From NCBI GenBank assembly GCA_900708905.1, contig CAADRB010000004.1, forward strand, positions 4,982,376 to 5,046,375: 64,000 nt of DNA. Direction: 5' to 3'. Each line of letters begins with the position of its first letter. Position 1 is the stretch's first letter. This document shows positions 39,001 to 50,500 of the stretch, one piece after another. Position numbers and translations under genes: made by a program. Source of the stretch: Hymenolepis diminuta (lineage: Eukaryota; Platyhelminthes; Cestoda; Cyclophyllidea; Hymenolepididae). The notes below the pieces were generated by a model. The model saw only the letters and a program-made list of their open reading frames with translations, was not told the origin of the DNA and searched no databases.

Positions 39001-41911
39001 TTTTTTTTACATAGAGAAAGGGACATTTTATTTAAAATTCCAATTGTGCTTAACTGATCACCTGTAGGTTCTTAAACTGCTCTGAACTTTATTGCAAAAC
39101 CAGTTAACTTGAGTATTGAATTATCTCAGCAGGTATTTCTGGAATAATTCATCGTCAGATTTACATTCACGAGAAATCGTTATTCAAACCTAATGTAGTG
39201 AATATAATCTGATACAATTTTAAGCATTTGTTTATCTCCATGGGAAGTTAATTTTCTACAACAACCAGCCTTGATCGTCATGTTTTTTTGCGTCTGAGAC
39301 GAAAACCACCGCTCTTAAACAGTGCTATATATGGTTATATGAAATTATTTTAACAAGTACGTAAACTAAATGAAATTTTTTGCATGTAACAGAATTCCAA
39401 CGACGCTGTCTTAAACAAACTGGTGGATGATGCGATCACAAAATGGCCGGACCAAATGTACGCCGAGAGTATCTCAGAAGCAGCGAAACGGATCGAAGCT
39501 GATAATAACCTTATACTCATCTCTAGTCGAATGGAGGCCGAACAAATTATAAGTGGGGAGTGCCGACTGACCAAGGTTAGTTTGTTAGAATCATTCCTAT
39601 TTTTATTGCCCTAAGCAATGCATAAGAAACTTGATAAGTTTTGATCATGAAAAGGCATCTGAGGAAAAGGAGCTGCAAATGAGTATAATAAGATATGAAA
39701 CGGGGAAGCAAAATTAAAATTTATTAGGAAGCGAGGTCAATTTATCACGACTCGTGCTGTAATTAAATTTTAAGGGAATGAGTTGTCCATACACTCATAA
39801 GGAGAGGAGAATAGTATATGATATCCTAACTTTCGGCACTTGTCATTTGATTCCCAGGTTCATGTATGAGGTTAGGCTAAGGATATTCCGGATTAAGTAA
39901 GTTAAATTAATTTCACGACTGGTCATAAAATCTTAATTTATTCGTTGCTTTTGCAGCCAAGATGTCAGTCAATATTAACAACAATTAACGTGAGGTATTT
40001 TCAAAATCCGTGCCTAGTTTATTTATGAATGTATAGTGGACAAAAAAGAATGTTCAAGATGAAACAAGATCTTCAAACCGAATTTGTTTAAGGTGAGAAG
40101 TATGACAGCTAGTAAAAAAGCTCATAGGATAACACAGAAATGTACTTCTGAAGATAGTATTTGTCATGTCTTTTGCAGCTTAGCAGTTTCAGGAAATTGG
40201 ACTTAATTCCTACCACTTTAGAAAGTTCTAATTTCCTTAGTATTATATAATATATATGGGAAAACATACTAAATAATTAATAAGTTCAAAATGATCACGC
40301 TGAAGCGTACAAAACCAGCTTATCGATATCGACATAAATACTTGCACAGTGTAAAAGGAATTACAATTTATCACGTAATGCATTATTTTTGTTTCTATCT
40401 CTATCATCTTTATGGTCAAATTTCCAAAATCTTAAAAGTAAAAAATTAACGAGGTCGAATACAAGGGATTTCACTCAAAAAGTACAGTATTTTAGGGCAA
40501 ATAAGATTTGAGAAGAATTGCAAGAGATGTGATTTTATGCAAAGGTCAAGGTGATTGGGGCGTTTGTTTACTCTAATGAATGTTATTCTGAATCTGATGC
40601 ATTTCATTACAAAACGCATTTGTTATCTGATATTTGACGCCTTTGAACAAATACTCTATAGGTAGTTCCTGCACTTGGAACGGTAAGCGAATCAAACCAA
40701 ATTCTCTAATGAGAAACGCAGAGCCTTCTTTTAACGCAAAACATTTGAAATAAATAAATCCTGTATTAATAGAAATTTTCTAACGCTATTTTCTAAATAC
40801 CCTTAACTTAGATCAATAATTAAAATTACGACTTGGTCATTTTATTTATTTCAAGGCAGTAATAATGTGTATATATACTTTATTTTCGTACAGTCTGGTA
40901 TAGTTGAATACCTCTACGGTATTGGCTATCTATTCTCCGGTCCCAATGAATTTGTCACCGAGATAAAGGACAAAATTAATTTTCTTAGCTCATCAAGTAC
41001 TTTCGAGGAGATTGAGAAACGGTGAGTTTTTTCTTGCCTTCTGCCTTCTAATCATCTTAATCAATTAAAATGCTTTTAACCACCAACTTCAGAGTGATTG
41101 GTTTGGGAGATTGTCCACTCTCCTCAGAAGAAATCAAAATGATGCAAACACCCTTCACTTTACGAGACTTCGGAGGCATTTTCATTATAGTACTGATTGG
41201 TATTGTTATTGCCTTTACTGTTGCTGGAATTGAATTTCTTCTTGAAAGGTACCCGATGTATCGACAGAGACAAAAGGTAATCTACAATATTATTTGAGTG
41301 AAGCTAAAATTTGTTTATTTTTAGGATAATATGCCTGAATTCGGTAGCACTTACGTTAGTGAAGTCATTAGTATACAGTAAGTCTATCAGTGCATAAATT
41401 TTTATCATAAAAACTGGGTATATTTGAAAGTTCATCAGAGATAAATATAGTTCTCCTCATAGATACTTCTTATAAATTGTTTAAAACCTCATAGATTTTT
41501 CCTCTAGATCAGTCCCCATTCAGCATTATACTGAACTGATCGATCGATTGGTCCCAATTTTCTAACGTTTAAATTTCAAATTTCTCACTTAAATCTAAAG
41601 TGGAGAAAGTTCCTGGAACCTTGGCTGGGTCGTAACTTTGCTAGATTTCATTTTTTACTTACTGGACGTAAATAGGCTAAAAGTGACCCGAATATACAAG
41701 ATCGATTTCGTAATTATTGGGATTTGGAAAATTAATTTCCATATCATCGATCGACACTTTGAAGGATTGCTTCGCTACCCTTCAATAAGGCATATTTTAT
41801 TTTCATTTCAGAGATGATGGAATTTGGGTTCGCGTGCAAGAAACAGATGATACCGTCTTCGTAAATGCAAGCCACATTAAAATCACAAGAAATGCAAGTT
41901 ATTCATTTTGA
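30015..41911 (+). CDS. Divergent ionotropic glutamate receptor, plus copy, tail form 15+16a
   Basis: Predicted ligand-gated cation-channel subunit of the plasma membrane. Exons: 30015-30093, 30143-30247, 30324-30554, 31090-31274, 31345-31404, 31448-31675, 33174-33275, 33325-33447, 33515-33685, 33767-34102, 35878-36099, 39393-39575, 40894-41021, 41093-41276, 41325-41377 and 41812-41911. All junctions are in phase, giving 829 aa. A signal peptide (MTYLETGFLFFALAIIGYS) is followed by a short amino-terminal domain and the first ligand lobe. M1 is SGFIWLCVFASLIFVALIFF. M3 ends in ATYAAALAEQRF where iGluRs have SYTANLAAF. The second lobe reads NLILISSRMEAEQIISGEC. GDCPLSSEE and then GGIFIIVLIGIVIAFTVAG form the pre-M4/M4 region, the clearest family signature. 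The usual acidic ligand contact in the second lobe is Ser here, so glutamate gating is doubtful. The exon 8 start could instead be 33352. Confidence 0.88.
31676..33173. other. Intron 6 of the plus receptor copy
   Basis: A 1498-nt intron matching in position the 1610-nt intron of the minus copy (56688-58297). No coding segment or mobile element seen. Confidence 0.7.
34103..35877. other. Intron between the M1/pore and M3 exons, plus copy
   Basis: 1775 nt, AT-rich, no second gene or mobile element recognised. The counterpart in the minus copy is 3908 nt and contains an LTR fragment. Confidence 0.7.
36100..39392. other. Intron 11 of the plus receptor copy
   Basis: 3293 nt between the M3 exon and the second-lobe exon. 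Open frames such as 37492-37680 and 37785-38012 have no family resemblance and no counterpart in the other copy. Confidence 0.7.
39576..40893. other. Intron 12 of the plus receptor copy
   Basis: 1318 nt, AT-rich, nothing recognised. The counterpart in the minus copy is 500 nt. Confidence 0.7.
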
Positions 41912-43207
41912 AATTAAGGAGATTTAATTCCTTGATTTATTCGTCCACAATGAAAATATCGACTAGACTTCTGGTGCACTAAAATGATTATAGGCGAGCT
42001 AAAAGGCATCCAACATTCGGTTTTGCAATTTAATTAACAATATTGGGTTATAGATTGGAATAACAAGAATTTGAATGAGGTGCCACAGATAAATGTTTGG
42101 CAAATAATTAAAGAATGCATAAAATGAGATGAGAGACTGCCTATAAAATTAGCTAATCATATACGAAAAATATGAATACAAAACGCAGTAATTTTAAATG
42201 AACATAGTCAACCCATGATCAATAAGGTATTTGTTTAAATCAATCTCATTTGGCTGGTCATGGATCAGAAAAATGCAATTTAATCAAAGTAGCATGACCG
42301 ATTACTAAAATAAATCAACAAACCAACAATCTCGGAATACCTTGGGTTTGAATGCATTCAAAAATTGAGGGTTCAAATCATAAAAATTGACTTTTGAAGC
42401 ATTTCCATATTTATGGTGCGATTTAAAAGTCTTTTGAGAAAGAATAGATCTCAGTGCTCCTTGAATTTAACTGATGCAAGATCCTTGACATTCAGGCATC
42501 ATTATACACTTCTATTCAACTTCGCCTCTTTTTATCTCTTTCTGGACAATCTCGCTGTTTCGGATGACCAGCTGTTATTTCATGATTAAAACCTATGTAT
42601 GAATTTCGTATTGACATGAACTATTAAAATTGGGCGCTGAGGCACAAATGAATTAATTCAAAAATTTGATAGAATAAGTCAATACTGAACAAAATTCTGG
42701 ATCCAAAGTAAACAAAAGTGGTATGCATGATACATGAGAAAACAGCGATGTTAGCAATTGGCTATTTTAAATAAAAGGTAGTCTCCAAATTTTAAAAAGT
42801 GCAAGACCATGAAAATTATCGGCATAGTATCAAGTTTCAAAACCAGACATCCGAATTTGTAGGTGGTGAATTATTACAGGAGTACTTGCTCGGATAAATG
42901 TAAAGACCGCCAAGAATTGTCATACAAAACTCAGTGAGAGATACTATAACCCAATGAAATTCCACTTCCATTTAAAACTTTGCTTTATACGTTCTCTTCA
43001 TGCTTTATACAGCAAAAAAATTATTTCATTTCAAATATATAAGGAAATTTTCAATCACCCTTCATTTCTGGACTATGAATGATAGTAACAAATTCATAAT
43101 TGGGAGTTCATTTGAAAATAGCAATCTTTTTCCTAAAATTGGTCGTAATGTTTATCACAAAGAAAATTCTACCAGCTGTAATTACCAAAATAATTTTAAT
43201 TTTTCAG

Positions 43208-43327
43208 GAGGATGGTCATTTCAACCTTCAAACTGGCGGTTTGGTGAAAGCGACCTATATGGGCAACGATCCGATAACCACAGCACCAATCTACAATATC
43301 TATGAGGAGCGTGCATTTAATCCATAA
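43208..43327 (+). CDS. Alternative terminal exon 16b of the plus receptor copy
   Basis: Begins after a pyrimidine-rich acceptor (ATTTTTCAG) in phase 0, which joins exon 14 (ending 41276) and bypasses exons 15 and 16a. It encodes 39 residues: EDGHFNLQTGGLVKATYMG, then NDPITTAPIYNIYEERAFNP, then TAA. The form using it would be 818 aa. The same exon, in the same phase and with the shared core ATYMGNDPxTTxPI, exists in the minus copy at 45396-45229. The conserved frame shows it is coding and not intergenic noise. In phase 2 (from exon 15) the exon would read into a stop, so the two tails are alternatives. The tail would be cytoplasmic, after M4. Confidence 0.82.
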   Translation, partial: EDGHFNLQTGGLVKATYMGNDPITTAPIYNIYEERAFNP

Positions 43328-45228
43328 AACAATGAAAATGTTCCATCATTGAATAGTCAAACTTCTAATTAGGAAAAATATTTAAAAATTTATCTGACAA
43401 GATAAAATGTCATGTGTATTCATGAGTATTTTAGGTGACCTTATATGCTACACCAACTTTGGCTATGTCCTAATTTTATTTCGCATTAATATATTCATGA
43501 GAAAATTTTTTCCTGATTTAGAATGAAGTACATAAAAGATTATAATGACATTAATTGATTTTTATATAAATTATTAATTTAAAAGTTTGATGGTATTGAA
43601 AATAGAAGTTTAAGTTATTGCTTAACTGAACGTACTTCTATCAATAAAGAAGAATGTTGCCCGGGTCCTTACAGTTTAGTCAGTGTCCTTAAGTACGAAT
43701 ACCTCTTCCAATAAATAAGTAGACATTTGATAGTAACTGCACTGGCTTGAATGAACTTACAAATATCAAATTAGTCATATCACTTTGAGTGAGCACAGCT
43801 TACGGATCTCCGCTAGGTCTTATCAAGACTGCAGGTTGATGAATCGCATGTAAGAAGATTTCGTCTTCAAAATTAATCGAAGAAAAAACGATATGAAGAC
43901 GCAAGACCGACCAACCTTGATTAAATAACGCCGGTCAATAAGCACCGAACACCGTTGACAAGCATTTGCTACAATCCAGGGGACGAATCGTGAAATGTGA
44001 ATCACCTATTTAGTGAATATTGTACAACTCCACTTCAAAAATCGAGTGAAGCAAAACTCGTTAATACCTTGACTTTGCTTCCAGTATCTTTTTGATCCCA
44101 TCCCCTCTAGCACTTAACCGATTTCACTTATTTCACAGAATTAAAAATTGTACCATTCTTTGTAGCATTATGGTAATGATAAAATGGTTAGTATTAATTT
44201 CATAAAGTGCTTACTATGTTGGAAAAGAGAAGAAGGTATGGTAGGTGGGTAGAGGGAAGACATCCTAGACTCATTCCCCTATCTCCTTCGTTGATCGAAA
44301 CCAACCGAAACGCTTAATCAGACATATGAATAAATACGCGATGAGTAGCGATCTCATGCCCTCTGAGTGCTTTCAGCACTCAAATAAAAGCTTTTTAATA
44401 CAAAAAATGACATAAAACCTATATCGCTTTCAGTAATTTAATTCCTTAGTTATATAAATAAGTAGCAATCTGTGATTGTGAATCCCTACAAATTCACTGA
44501 GTTAGGTCATTATTCGGTAAAAGATTGTCAATTATACCTGATTAACTATTTAAAAGAAATACGTGAAGTAAATTGATTGCGCTATAGTCAGATATATACC
44601 AGTCGGTAAAAATATTCAATTTGAGTGACTTACTAAATTCACCTAGTGTCAATCAATAACGACTCAGAAAAATAAGGAGGTGGCTAAGCTCAGCAACGGC
44701 ATCTCACTCCAACGACCTACGTGTGCTCATAGAAACTACAGAGCTGCCGATCCTCACCCATGAACATTGATACTTTGACTCTATTAACATTGCACGAAGG
44801 GCCTATTGAACGTATATTTAATAAATTTATCAAAATTGAGGTGGCTTCCCGGTCACATCCAAACTTTTTCAGCGATCTAAGTGATTTGAATTATTCCTCC
44901 TACGAGATCCCAGCACATTGTACATTTTAATAAAAGCGCAGTTTATATTACCCATTCGCCACCAGAACTTTACATATTATATTCAGGAACATTGGAACTA
45001 CGATATAATTTGAACGATAATCCAGATATGAAATTAGGTATATTATTGGGACAATTATTTGATCAAGTGCACTAACGCGATTTGTTATCTTCTGAACTTA
45101 TTGGCGGGAAAGGAAACAATTTGCCAGCAAGGCAAGCAATATAAAGTGTCAATGTAATCATTAATGTATGATAATGCAAACAATAAATTCTAAATTAATG
45201 TAATTGAGTTCTGCGAATTGAAGTGAAA
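43328..45228. other. Convergent intergenic region between the two receptor genes
   Basis: About 1.9 kb separating the 3' ends of the tail-to-tail receptor genes. No gene is supported. It should contain both 3'UTRs. No obvious long inverted similarity marks the duplication junction. Confidence 0.6.
43643..43648 (+). promoter_or_regulatory. Candidate poly(A) signal for the 16b tail, plus copy
   Basis: AATAAA 316 nt after the 16b stop codon. The hexamer is common in AT-rich DNA, so support is moderate. Confidence 0.4.
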
Positions 45229-45396
45229 TCAATCAAGAGACTGCATATTGGGTAGAAATGACTCCTCTCTGCTTTTGTTGTGTTGTTTTTTGGGTACCTC
45301 CGACACAGTGAAGATAGGTGTTGTCGTTTGAGGATCGTTGCCCATGTACGTGGCCATCACATGAGATCCAATTTTCAAATTTGGTAGTCCGTCAGA
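45229..45396 (-). CDS. Alternative terminal exon 16b of the minus receptor copy
   Basis: Phase 0 after the acceptor CGTATTTAG (exon start 45396), so it joins exon 14 (ending at 47871) directly. It encodes 55 residues: SDGLPNLKIGSHVMATYMGN, then DPQTTTPIFTVSEVPKK, then a hydrophilic end closing in NMQSLD and TGA. The form using it would be 833 aa. The ATYMGNDP core is identical to the plus copy, while the residues after the shared core are unlike and longer. Purifying selection on the core is the simplest reading. Confidence 0.82.
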   Translation of the reverse strand, partial: SDGLPNLKIGSHVMATYMGNDPQTTTPIFTVSEVPKKQHNKSREESFLPNMQSLD

Positions 45397-47209
45397 CTAA
45401 ATACGGATAACATAATGCGCACGTAAGAATTTGTATTATTTAAGCATTTTCATTTTATGTGCATCAATAAGCTGCCAAGATGATATTGTTAAGATATTTT
45501 TGCACATGGCTAGAGGGGATTAAGGTGGCATGCCCCCGTCTCCTAATTAACTTAGGTCATTCTCGGTTGATTTAAACATATTAAGATCCACTTTACTATT
45601 TGGAAATGTCACTAAAAAACACTAGTACTAGAAAGTCCACTCAGAATTCATTTCAAATTAACCCTTGTGAATTCTCTTGCGTTAAATCTTCTTGACCATG
45701 ACGAGACAAATAAATTGTGATTAAAGGCATACTCAACTCACCCTGGGACCTTGAGGTTCGAATCCTAATATTTAAATTTCCAATAATAATACTATGTCCA
45801 TCAAGTAGAACCTGGACAAACATGATGAATCTCTTGTTTTTGTTTGAATAAGATTTCATTATCTCCTTTTATTCGACCTATCAATTCGTGAACAAACTAT
45901 TTTACTGCTTTCAGAGATAAAATGCTTTCCTTCTTTTTAAAAAAAGTGTAATTTTGTCTTCTCACGGGTAATTCGAACCAGTAAGTAATATTTATTGACA
46001 ATCCGAGGGAGTAATATAGGAATTTTAAAATAACAGTAATCGACTATTTATGAGTATAATATTAAAAGAATGAGATAACCATGTTCATGGCTGAGAACAA
46101 ATACAGAATCAATGGGATCTACACATCAAAACATACGTTGTTATAATCAGAAGGTGCTTTCTCTGCATGTGTGCTAATCAGTAATCTCTAACTTTGCGGA
46201 AGTATTTCTCAGAATTTAAGACATCAAGTTTCATAAAATATATATTGAAACGTGATATATGGTGCAAAATCATTGGATAAAATAGTGCACTTCACAATAC
46301 AGCACAGCAGTGTTTTGATCAGATAAAATGTAGCTATTAAAACTTCATACCAGCATTGCTTGAGCCTCAGGTCGAATAAGACTTCTATCTAACCGGCGCT
46401 GGTGAATAAATAAAGCTAACAAATTTAGTAAAAAAAAGACAAAAATCTGACCAAATTACTTTAGATGTAGTCGATAAGTGGTAATGAAGATAGAATCACA
46501 AGTTCAAATATCGTTTTATACTTTAATAAAAGTAAACTTGATATTGGTGTATCAGAATTCCGTCGCAACCTTACTACACTCCGTTTGGTATTGATAGAGA
46601 CAAATTTCAAATGAATTAAAAATTGATACCTTCATGAAACACAAAATTTTGTAATACACTTAAGAAATAGTTAGTAATATTTTTGAGAAGACTGACCTAG
46701 GAATAACAACATTAATGACAATTGAATTATTAAATGAACACATCCATTACTTCAAAGTTAATGACACTTCTTCGAAGTGTAACAATGAGGGTTTGGATTC
46801 TCGATATTTACTTCAAGGTAAAATATAGATACTAATTCTTTGCATTTAAACATTTAATACAATTCACATTATACTTTTTATTATTAAAGTTATGATTTTA
46901 AATCATGAAGAGAAAATAGGTTTTCTCTGATAAAATTCACTTTGTAAACCACGAAATACTTCGCTACTAAAGATTTGAAACTAGGCTATGCCAATACGAG
47001 TAACTGACAGTAAACCTACCGACATGAGAGAACAGTAGTTACTGGGAAGATGGAACATGAAATATACTCTATGTGAATCCCATGCTGCGAAAGAGGGTAG
47101 GATCCGGAAGCCGCCACATAATTACTTGTAGGTGTACTCAGTCTAGACAGCCAGAAGCTATTGTGGTAAGACGGTCATTTCTCCTCATCTTTATACCCGT
47201 TAATGTTGC

Positions 47210-47215
47210 TTTATT
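47210..47215 (-). promoter_or_regulatory. Candidate poly(A) signal for the 16a tail, minus copy
   Basis: AATAAA in minus-strand sense, 376 nt past the 16a stop at 47591. Plausible only by position. Confidence 0.3.
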
Positions 47216-47458
47216 TCTATCTTTCATACTCTTATTGACCATTCAGTTTATATTAGTTATATCTGTCCCTTAATAAAAGCTTATTAAGAACTCGCCACCT
47301 TAAAACGTGGCACGAATCTTCTTATCCAAACCGCATATTTGATCATAACTTTGACCATTCCTTTTTAAAAATGAACCTATTAAAGATATCCAAAAACTTT
47401 CATATCAAATTTGTAAAAATTTGCTTGTTTTTCCCTCTAAAATACAAGTAAGTTGAAA

Positions 47459-47464
<6 letters not shown>

Positions 47465-47491
<27 letters not shown>
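47465..47491. repeat. (TA)n microsatellite
   Basis: About 13 uninterrupted TA units. It sits between the two alternative terminal exons of the minus receptor gene and is likely to vary in length. Confidence 0.9.
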
Positions 47492-47590
47492 TCACATTTG
47501 TCTTCAAAACAATTCAGTCGAATTTATCAAATAACTATATAAGAAACGGAAATGGTTTAAGGTTAATGGTAACCACCAAAATAAAATTAT

Positions 47591-50500
47591 TTAACGTACG
47601 CCTTTGCTATTTCTGATATGTGCAGTTTCGACGAATGTGGTGGTATTTCGATCCAGCAATCGAATCCATATACCTGATTCCCTTTAGGAACACAAAAGCT
47701 GATAAATAAATCATTTGATTTGACAATAATTATAGGCAATATTGACCTACTGAACATCTAGTACTTCGCCTGTGTATCCTTCTCCAAATTTCATGTCCCT
47801 ATTCTGAAATACAAAGAGATATATAATTGCTACTGAAATATGCATAAGTAGAAATCATCAAAACATTTACCTCATGCCATTGTTGGTACACAGGATACTT
47901 TTCAACGATATATTCTATGCCCGCGACAATAAAACTGACGACAATACCGACCAAAACAATGCAGAAAAGGCCACCCATTTCTTTAATAGATAAAGGACTT
48001 GTCCGCACGTTTATAGCCTCTAACGTTAGCGGACAATTACCCAAACCCAGGGTTCTAGGTGCAGAGAGAGAAATGTTTTGTCAAAGAATGATACTTCAAA
48101 ATACAGATATCTTTGTTTAAGGAAACTGATTGTTTGGATTTTGATGCGATTATATAGTATTTGTATTTATATAATACTATTTTTGATAGTGATATACATT
48201 GGGATCGCCAGATAATAAATTGAATATATCTTCTCTATCTCAAAATTGAAGATGGGGATTCTTTTCCCCCTTTCACCCATTTTTTTATTGTTCTGGCAAT
48301 TTATGAATGTACAGTGATCATCGGTAATCTGATTATCACTACCGTAATTAACTGATAATACAACATCAGCATACCTAGAGGGGCTTGTGACAAAATTTCA
48401 CTTATGTCAGAAGAATGTATTTTATGCCATTCAATGCACATAGTAAGAGAGCAATGTCTCAGTTAAAATAAAACAATTAAGAATTCCAATTTCAATATTG
48501 AACGACAATTCTCCTACCTTACTGCCACAGTATTTAAGAACTGGTTATTGGCGAGAGCATTGATTCGCTTTTTCATTGATTTGACGAAGTCGTCAGGTCC
48601 CGAAAGCAGGAATGCCAAAGGAAAAAGATATTCCGCCACTCCTATCTGAAACAAGAAAAATACGTCTATTTGAAATTTGAGCATTTGAGCTGCCAATGTT
48701 GCCAATTATGAAATCAAAATGATACGCTCTAGTGGCTGAGTATAATTTATGCATGGCCAAGTTCACGAGGTCGAAATTTGACCAAGTGTAATGGAGAAAA
48801 TCCAGCTACTTACATCATTCCCTTCTTGCCCAAAGTGCGCCCGTTTATCATTTATTAGTTTGCGCTCACCTATGCCTTGCGATGGCTCAGCTAATCTAAC
48901 CAGGATATTCACGCCCTGACGTTCATATTCCTAGCTTTCCTATTTTTAATTATTGTTTCGGTTTCTTCTCTCATTTATTGTAGTTATTCAATAGTCAATC
49001 AAATGACTTTGGATCACATATAAGAGTCAAGGCGACCTATCCGCATTAAATGGCCATTAAATAAAGAACTTGTGAGTTAAGTTGGGATTCATATGATTCT
49101 TTTCGTGCCATGTGTTTTAGAGTTGAAGGTAAAAATTGTACTTACCCTTTCAAGCTTGCATTCTCCACTAAGTATTTGTTCGGCTTCTAGTCGACTAGCG
49201 ATAAGAACGTCGAACTCATTGCCATTTATACGTTTTGCCGCCTCAGTGACGCTGTTAGAATACGTCTCGTTGGGCCAATTGCTCTGTGCTGTGCTCAAAA
49301 GCTTCTTTAACACATGATCCTCAGATTGCTGAAGAATAAATATCACCATTCAATCAAAATAAATCATATTTCAGTTTAATGGATATCTCCTAAACTCAGA
49401 CAGTTTATTGTTTCTCAGAAAATCTGCATTTAGAAAACCAGAGTAAACTTGGATCACAGACCCAATGTATGTATGTATGTCGCGCTTAGATTTTAAAGTT
49501 AACTGAAAACATATATACCAATAGTCAAATAGTACAATTTTCAGAACAAATTTTCTATTTATTACTAGCAAATCAGACCGGACGTTAACATGCCTGAGTG
49601 CATGTCTATCCATATTGTACAGTCCTTCTTACCCACAATTATGGTTCAGTGATTCTGAGCAATATTCAAAACTACTGAATAATGGGAGAATTCATGATCG
49701 TTCCTCTGATGTCTAGAGTTAGCTAAGTTTCGTGAATCTTGAAGTTTCTGTTCCATTATTTCGTCTTCTTTAATTTATAAGTAAGTTCTGGGTTTAAAAA
49801 ATGACGATGGTGTCAATTATTAAAAATAGGTAGAAATGGAAAGATGGGCATGACGGTTCCCCCATTTTAAATTACTGGTATGTTAGTTCTGAAAGCTACA
49901 AATAAAGACTATCGAACAACTAAAATTTTCCTGGATTTTCAGCTTAAAAGTCACATCATCTTAAAAAATTAAATAAAATTATGAATCCAGATGAGGATAA
50001 CGATGATCCAGAAATTTGATAATGCATGACCAACTTAATTCTCTTTCATTTCCTTTAAACCAGCATCTTTTTAAGCAGCTTTTGATTAGTTGTACCCTGT
50101 GAATAAAAATTTCATTCTTCTCTGTCATTAGTAATGATAAAATTTGAATTTAATTTGCACAATTTTAATTTTTTTAATTTAATTTAAATTTAATTTATTT
50201 GCACAAACAATATCTTTATGCCAACCATTTTTCATGTGTATGAACAAAATCGATAAAGTGGAATAAATTAAAACAAACAATGTGATACAAATGTATAGAA
50301 TCTAAATGCAGACTCCTATGTGTCGTTTTTTTATTGGTTGGCCAAACAACGGTGCTTACTTAACTCCAGTCAACTGTGATGTTGAGTTCACATGCAGCAC
50401 GGCAACCAACACTAACCAAACACACCAAACGAAGAAAAATTTGCAATTTATAGCCTTTATTTCAATCAAATACAGGACCGGTATTTAAATATTATTAAAA

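Larger units (their letters stand above)
45397..47590. other. 3' flank of tail 16a and intron leading to 16b, minus copy
   Basis: About 2.2 kb without a supported coding exon. It lies between the 16a stop and the 16b acceptor and includes a long TA repeat at 47465-47491. Confidence 0.6.

Noticed and set aside
43000..43305. 101-codon plus-strand open frame over the 16b exon
   Set aside because: Wrong frame. The adjacent frame matches the 16b tail of the other receptor copy.
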